In this document: piece after piece, positions 6,459 through 12,908 of the stretch | How positions within the stretch are numbered: the first letter of the stretch is position 1 | Layout of the letters: the number at the start of each line of letters is the position of its first letter | NCBI GenBank assembly: GCA_030824835.1 | Contig: JAPJRA010000043.1 | Location: 1-12,908 of the forward strand | Direction: 5' to 3' | DNA from: Geminicoccaceae bacterium | GTDB taxonomy: Bacteria > Pseudomonadota > Alphaproteobacteria > Geminicoccales > Geminicoccaceae | Length of the DNA: 12,908 nucleotides | The notes under the pieces: model-generated | What the model saw: the letters and a program-made list of their open reading frames with translations, nothing else | What the model was told of the DNA's origin: nothing | Database searches by the model: none | Translations under genes and position numbers: made by a program

Positions 6459-8660
6459 TCACGCACCACGCTCGCGGCGCCTGCGGAAGCCGCCATCGGG
6501 GTTGCCGCCGGAGCGCTCGCCACCGTCGCCCTCGCGTGGTGGACGAGGCGGACGCGGCGCCACCTCCAGAGGCTCGCCGGTGACCTGGTCGACCGCCCGC
6601 ATGCTGAGCTTGATCTTGCCGCGATCGTCGATCGCCAGGACCTTGACCTTCACCATGTCGCCTTCCTTGACGACATCCGAAACCTTGCCCACGCGCTCGT
6701 TGCTGAGCTCGGAAATATGGCAAAGGCCGTCGATGCTGCCCAGGAGGTTGACGAAGGCGCCAAAGTCGACCACCCGCGCCACCTTGCCCTCGTAGATCGC
6801 ACCGACCTCGGGGCTGGTCGTGAGGCCCCGGATCCAGTCGACCGCGCGCTGGCTGGCGGCCGCATCGGTCGACGCGATCTTGACCGTCCCGTCGTCCTGG
6901 ATGTCGATCTTCGTCCCGGTCCGCTCGGTGATCTCGCGGATCGTCTTGCCGCCACCGCCGATGACGGCACCAATCTTGTCGGTCGGGATCTGGATCGTTG
7001 TCACCCGCGGCACAGTCTCGCGCATCTCGGGGCGCGGCATGCCCAGCGCTTTGGCCATCTCGCCCAGGATGTGCATCCGGCCATCACGGGCCTGGTGCAG
7101 GGCGATCTCCATGATCTCGGGCGTGATGCCGGCGATCTTGATGTCCATCTGCAGAGACGTGACGCCGTGCTCGGTGCCGGCGACCTTGAAGTCCATGTCG
7201 CCCAGATGATCCTCGTCTCCGAGAATGTCGGACAGGACGGCGAACCGGTCTTCCTCCTTGATCAGGCCCATGGCGATGCCGGCCACGGAGCGCGGCAGCG
7301 GCACGCCCGCATCCATCAGCGCCAGCGAGGTGCCGCACACCGTGGCCATCGAGGACGAGCCGTTGCTCTCGGTGATCTCGGACACCACGCGAATGGTGTA
7401 GGGGAAGGCCTCCTTCGACGGCAGCAGCGGCCGGGTCGCCCGCCAGGCGAGCTTCCCGTGACCGACCTCGCGCCGTCCCGGCGAGCCCATCCGGCCCGTC
7501 TCGCCGACCGAATAGGGCGGGAAGTTGTAATGGAGCATGTAGTGCTCGCGCTTGTCGCCCTCGAGCGCGTCGATCACCTGCTCGTCCTGGCCAGTCCCGA
7601 GGGTGGCCACGCACAAGGCCTGCGTCTCACCGCGCGTGAACAGCGCCGAGCCATGCACCCGCGGCAGTACACCGACGACGGCCTCGATCGGCCGCACGGT
7701 CTTCAGATCACGGCCGTCGATGCGGCGGCCCGAATCCAGAATTTGACCGCGGACGACATCGGCCTCGAGAGCCTCGAACTGCTCGCCGACCAGCGCCCCG
7801 CGGGCCGCATCGTCGCCCGCGAACTGCTCCTTCGCCCGCGCCCGTACGGCATCGACACGCTCGTGCCGCGCCTGCTTGACCGGCTCGGCATAGGCGGCGC
7901 GGAGATCTGCCTCTAGATCGCGCTTCATGGCGCCATAGAGCTCGCTATGGTCCGTCTGCACCAGATTCCACGGCTCCTTGGCGCAATCCTGGGCCAGATC
8001 GATGATCAGGTCGATCACCGGCTGAAACTGGCTGTGGCCAAACACCACGGCCGCCAGCATGGTCTCCTCGGAAAGCTCCTTGGCCTCGGATTCGACCATC
8101 ATCACCGCATCGCGGGTGCCGGCGACCACGAGGTCCAGATCGCTGCCACGGGTCTGCTCGATGGCCGGGTTCAAGATGAACTCGCCGTTGGCGTAGCCGA
8201 CCCGCGCCGCCGCGATCGGGCCCAGGAACGGCACGCCACTGATGGTCAGCGCCGCGGAAGCGGCGACCATGGCCAGGATGTCGGGATCGTTCTCGCCGTC
8301 ATGCGCGAGCACCGTGGTCACGACCTGAGTCTCGTTGCGGAACCCCTCGGGGAACAGCGGCCGGATCGGTCGGTCGATCAGGCGCGAGGTCAGCGTCTCC
8401 TTCTCGGACGGGCGCCCTTCACGCTTGAAAAAGCCACCCGGAATCTTGCCGGCAGCGAAGGTCTTTTCCTGGTAATTAACGGTCAGCGGGAAAAAGCCCT
8501 GCCCCGGCTTCACGGACTTCGCGGCGACCGCCGTGGCCAGGACAACTGTCTCACCCAGTGTAGCCAGCACAGCGCCATCCGCCTGACGGGCGATATGGCC
8601 GCTTTCAAGGACGAGCTTGCGACCGCCCCAGATGGCTTCCTTGCGTGTGATCTTGAACAT
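6459..8660 (-). CDS. pnp: Polyribonucleotide nucleotidyltransferase (PNPase)
   Basis: This is a 733-residue 3'-to-5' phosphorolytic exoribonuclease that degrades mRNA with phosphate to release nucleoside diphosphates. It forms a trimer and joins the degradosome. The first RNase PH-like domain occupies about 1-225, with the [10 protein letters not shown] loop at 77-86. An all-helical linker follows at about 240-300. The second RNase PH domain, about 310-550, has LFTRGETQ at 340-347, the [14 protein letters not shown] phosphate-binding segment at 430-443, and metal-binding Asp484 and Asp490 in [10 protein letters not shown]. The KH domain has [12 protein letters not shown] at 563-574. The S1 domain spans about 619-690. 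The tail after 700 is rich in Pro, Arg and Gly (RRRRERGA end), which lengthens it slightly beyond the usual 700-715 residues. All catalytic residues are intact. It follows rpsO after 107 bases that contain hairpins. The start at 8660 is favoured by alignment of MFKI with the family; the overlapping ATG four bases upstream is in another frame. Confidence 0.98.
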   Translation of the reverse strand: MFKITRKEAIWGGRKLVLESGHIARQADGAVLATLGETVVLATAVAAKSVKPGQGFFPLTVNYQEKTFAAGKIPGGFFKREGRPSEKETLTSRLIDRPIRPLFPEGFRNETQVVTTVLAHDGENDPDILAMVAASAALTISGVPFLGPIAAARVGYANGEFILNPAIEQTRGSDLDLVVAGTRDAVMMVESEAKELSEETMLAAVVFGHSQFQPVIDLIIDLAQDCAKEPWNLVQTDHSELYGAMKRDLEADLRAAYAEPVKQARHERVDAVRARAKEQFAGDDAARGALVGEQFEALEADVVRGQILDSGRRIDGRDLKTVRPIEAVVGVLPRVHGSALFTRGETQALCVATLGTGQDEQVIDALEGDKREHYMLHYNFPPYSVGETGRMGSPGRREVGHGKLAWRATRPLLPSKEAFPYTIRVVSEITESNGSSSMATVCGTSLALMDAGVPLPRSVAGIAMGLIKEEDRFAVLSDILGDEDHLGDMDFKVAGTEHGVTSLQMDIKIAGITPEIMEIALHQARDGRMHILGEMAKALGMPRPEMRETVPRVTTIQIPTDKIGAVIGGGGKTIREITERTGTKIDIQDDGTVKIASTDAAASQRAVDWIRGLTTSPEVGAIYEGKVARVVDFGAFVNLLGSIDGLCHISELSNERVGKVSDVVKEGDMVKVKVLAIDDRGKIKLSMRAVDQVTGEPLEVAPRPPRPPREGDGGERSGGNPDGGFRRRRERGA

Positions 8661-8676
8661 TCATTTTACCTTTCTT

Positions 8677-8694
8677 GGCGGCAGCCCTGCCGCC
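8677..8694 (-). promoter_or_regulatory. Perfect stem-loop in the pnp leader
   Basis: GGCGGCAG and CTGCCGCC, separated by two bases, form an eight-base perfect inverted repeat (about seven pairs with a realistic loop). In the mRNA it sits directly before the purine-rich ribosome binding stretch AAGAAAGG of pnp. In E. coli the pnp leader is cleaved by RNase III at hairpins for autoregulation; a comparable role here is inferred from position. Confidence 0.5.
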
Positions 8695-8700
8695 GCGGCC

Positions 8701-8749
8701 GGCCCCGAAGCGCGTGCAAGTGCATTACCTGCCCGGGCGCTCGGGGGCC
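8701..8749 (-). promoter_or_regulatory. Long imperfect hairpin in the rpsO-pnp gap
   Basis: The arms 8701-8713 and 8737-8749 are complementary over about 12 pairs with small bulges: GGCCCC-GA-AGCGC against GCGCT-C-GGGGGCC, around a 23-base loop. It begins about 18 bases after the rpsO stop. It may be the rpsO terminator/attenuator or an RNase III processing site separating rpsO from pnp messages. No U-tract follows. Confidence 0.45.
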
Positions 8750-8767
8750 GTATCGGGTCAACTAGCT

Positions 8768-9037
8768 TCAGCGCCGCAGACCCAGCCGCTCGATCAACGT
8801 CTGGTAGCGCCCGGCGTCGTTACGACGTAGGTAGTCGAGCAGCCTGCGCCGCTGGCCAACCATCATCAACAGGCCGCGACGCGACGCGAAATCCTTCTGA
8901 TGGGCCTTGAGATGCTCTGTCAGCCCCAAAATGCGATGGGTCAGGATCGCCACCTGCACCTCGGGCGACCCGGTATCGCTCTCATGAGTCTTGTAGTCGC
9001 CAATAATGGCCTGCTTGTTCTCGGCGGTAATCGTCAT
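8768..9037 (-). CDS. rpsO: 30S ribosomal protein S15
   Basis: This 89-residue protein has the normal length for S15, a primary binding protein of the 16S rRNA central domain needed for platform assembly and for the intersubunit bridge. Conserved segments are visible: [11 protein letters not shown] (23-33), the loop [19 protein letters not shown] (52-70), and the C-terminal IERLGLRR. The start codon overlaps the truB stop as ATGA, implying translational coupling. The upstream Shine-Dalgarno is weak (CCGAGA). In other bacteria S15 represses its own translation by binding its leader; since its start is buried in truB here, any such control must involve the truB 3' end. Confidence 0.98.
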   Translation of the reverse strand: MTITAENKQAIIGDYKTHESDTGSPEVQVAILTHRILGLTEHLKAHQKDFASRRGLLMMVGQRRRLLDYLRRNDAGRYQTLIERLGLRR

Positions 9038-9981
9038 TCTCGGTTTCCGATCGGCATCGGGTCAGTCTGAAAAACACGCATCGGGCTGAGCTCCATGCCC
9101 TCGAGCCGCGCCAGGGCGATAAGCTCGCCCGCGCGGACCGCCCGCACCGTCGCCGGATCACCCACGCCCTCGCCAACCAGCGCAGGAGGGATGTAGACCG
9201 GCTGCCCGGCGCGGAGCCGTAGCGCCTGTGGCTCAGTAACCGCCAACGCCGGGATGCCGGCCAGCGCGGTGGATACTGGAACCAGAACCTGCAGCAGCGT
9301 GTCGTCCTCGACGACACGCGCCAGCACATCGAGCGATATGGCGTCCTCGGCCCGAAACGCACCCACCTCGGTACGACGAAGCGCCGTCACGTGTGCGTAA
9401 CAGCCGAGCATCTGTCCAAGATCCCTGGCGATCGAACGGACATACGCACCTTTGCCGCTGCACATGCGAAACGCCGCATGGTCCGCATCCGGCCGGCCCG
9501 TCATCTCCAGCTCGTCGATCCTTATCTCGCGCGGCGCCAGCTCAACCTTCTCGCCGCGACGAGCAATGTCGTAAGCCCGCTCACCCTGCACCTTGACAGC
9601 CGCATATTGTGGCGGGACCTGCTGGATCAAGCCGATGAAATGCGGCAGCGCCGTCTCGATCATGGCCGTGCTCGGGCGGTCCTCGCTCTCGGCAATGACC
9701 GCGCCCGTGGAATCGTCCGTATCGCGCGCCTCGCCAAATCGCAGCGTGAACTCGTAGGACTTCCTCGAGTCCATGACATAGGCAACGGTCTTGGTGGCCT
9801 CGCCCATGGCAATCGGCAAGACGCCGGTGGCCAGCGGGTCGAGCGTGCCGCCGTGCCCGACCTTCTGCGCCTGGGTCAGACGCTTGACCACGGCCACGAC
9901 CTGGGTCGACGTCATCGACGGCGCCTTGTCGATCACCAGCCAGCCGTTGATCCGTCGGCCGACAGGCTTACGGCGTGCCAT
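9034..9981 (-). CDS. truB: tRNA pseudouridine(55) synthase
   Basis: TruB converts U55 in the T-loop of most tRNAs to pseudouridine and also helps tRNA folding. I place the start at 9981 (315 residues, [13 protein letters not shown]...), where GAGGACGAG upstream acts as ribosome binding site. A start at 10023 would add 14 Arg-rich residues unlike the family and has no binding site. With the chosen start, the catalytic Asp48 is in [14 protein letters not shown]. The substrate-binding YEFTLRFG segment lies at about 75-82, the [13 protein letters not shown] segment at about 177-189, and a C-terminal PUA-like extension from about 240. The gene overlaps the end of rbfA by 14 bases and the start of rpsO by 4 bases, so it is transcribed as part of the infB operon. 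Confidence 0.97.
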   Translation of the reverse strand: MARRKPVGRRINGWLVIDKAPSMTSTQVVAVVKRLTQAQKVGHGGTLDPLATGVLPIAMGEATKTVAYVMDSRKSYEFTLRFGEARDTDDSTGAVIAESEDRPSTAMIETALPHFIGLIQQVPPQYAAVKVQGERAYDIARRGEKVELAPREIRIDELEMTGRPDADHAAFRMCSGKGAYVRSIARDLGQMLGCYAHVTALRRTEVGAFRAEDAISLDVLARVVEDDTLLQVLVPVSTALAGIPALAVTEPQALRLRAGQPVYIPPALVGEGVGDPATVRAVRAGELIALARLEGMELSPMRVFQTDPMPIGNRE

Positions 9982-10372
9982 TATTCTCGTCCTCGGCCGC
10001 CGGCGGCGGGAGTTGGGCGTCATGCAGCAGCGCGCCGATGCGCGCTGCGTAGGCGAAGGTCTCGTCCGGCACGAATCGCAGCTTCGGTGCGTATTTCAGA
10101 TGCATCTGCCGGGCCAGCCAACCGGCCAGGTGCGACGACGCATGCTGCAGCGCCTCGATCGCCTCCGGGCTGAGCTCGCGCCCGAGCTCGGTGGTGTAGA
10201 CCACGGCCGTCTTCAGATCGCGACTGCAACGCACCTCGGCAACCGTCAGGCTGCGCCCAACCAGTCGCGGGTCGTGCAAATCGCCACGGAGCAGGAATTC
10301 GGCGAGCAGATGCCGCATCTGCTCGCCGACGCGAAGCTGGCGTTGCGATGGCGCCTGAGCACCCCGGGTCAT
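9968..10372 (-). CDS. rbfA: 30S ribosome-binding factor A
   Basis: RbfA is a small KH-fold protein that binds the immature 30S subunit and assists 16S rRNA 5'-end maturation and cold adaptation. At 134 residues it has the usual length. Recognisable features are the N-terminal SQRQLRVGEQMRHLLAEFL helix (9-27), the VAEVRCSRDLKTAVVY strand-turn (44-59), and HLKYAPKLRFVPDET (91-105), which is the family signature. The ATG is preceded by a GGGGGT site. It lies 79 bases after infB, a gap holding a hairpin, and overlaps truB. The C-terminus ([13 protein letters not shown]) is a short unstructured tail. Confidence 0.96.
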   Translation of the reverse strand: MTRGAQAPSQRQLRVGEQMRHLLAEFLLRGDLHDPRLVGRSLTVAEVRCSRDLKTAVVYTTELGRELSPEAIEALQHASSHLAGWLARQMHLKYAPKLRFVPDETFAYAARIGALLHDAQLPPPAAEDENNGTP

Positions 10373-10419
10373 GGCCTACCCCCGATCGAGCCGGCGGCAC
10401 CCGAGATGGTCCTCATCCG

Positions 10420-10437
10420 CCCCGCAACGTCGCGGGG
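10420..10437 (-). promoter_or_regulatory. Hairpin between infB and rbfA
   Basis: CCCCGC, a six-base loop and GCGGGG form a perfect all-GC stem of six pairs in the 79-base gap, 14 bases after the infB stop. No U-tract follows on the minus strand and the operon evidently continues. It is more likely an attenuator or mRNA processing/stability element than a full terminator. Confidence 0.4.
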
Positions 10438-10451
10438 GCTGGGGTGATCGG

Positions 10452-12908
<2,457 letters not shown>

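Noticed and set aside
6717..7916. 399-codon plus-strand frame antisense to pnp, with a further 272-codon one at 7947-8765
   Set aside because: Both are fully inside or across pnp and have no recognisable domain, ribosome binding site or conserved context.
9982..10023. Longer truB start at 10023
   Set aside because: The extra 14 residues are Arg-rich, unlike TruB. There is no ribosome binding site, and the start at 9981 has one and fits the family N-terminus.

Overview
The window is GC-rich, densely packed bacterial chromosome. It most likely comes from an alphaproteobacterium of the Rhodospirillales type. This rests on the gene order infB-rbfA-truB-rpsO-pnp, an Irr-type Fur-family regulator (a group largely confined to alphaproteobacteria), and the overall codon style. 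No phage, insertion sequence, CRISPR array, tRNA or rRNA was seen.

Left part, positions 1-4398. A 5'-truncated degenerate EAL-like protein is followed by a 232-base gap with a plausible sigma-70 promoter. Next comes an exported formylglycine-type sulfatase with two tandem surface-type repeats between its signal peptide and its catalytic domain. Converging on it from the minus strand is a D-2-hydroxyacid dehydrogenase of the glyoxylate/hydroxypyruvate reductase kind. Divergent from the dehydrogenase is an exported protein with two SH3-like domains.

Middle part, positions 4411-6390, minus strand. A nitronate-monooxygenase-like flavoprotein with an unusual C-terminal four-cysteine motif precedes irr. 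The 111-base gap between them holds a palindrome resembling an IscR type-1 box. This is the most interesting stretch: an iron/haem regulator with a possible Fe-S-responsive operator, beside an oxidoreductase with a possible Fe-S ligand set.

Right part, positions 6459-12908, minus strand. This is the conserved translation and RNA-decay operon, read from right to left: infB (5' end outside the window), rbfA, truB, rpsO, pnp. rbfA/truB and truB/rpsO overlap. Strong hairpins lie in the infB-rbfA gap, in the rpsO-pnp gap (the pnp leader) and just after pnp. These are likely processing, autoregulation or termination elements. IF-2, RbfA, TruB and S15 serve translation initiation, 30S maturation, tRNA modification and the ribosome; PNPase degrades RNA.

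No clearly new defence or mobile system is visible. The notable points are the possibly iron-linked irr/NMO locus, the apparently inactive EAL-like protein, the repeat-fused sulfatase and the intercistronic RNA structures.
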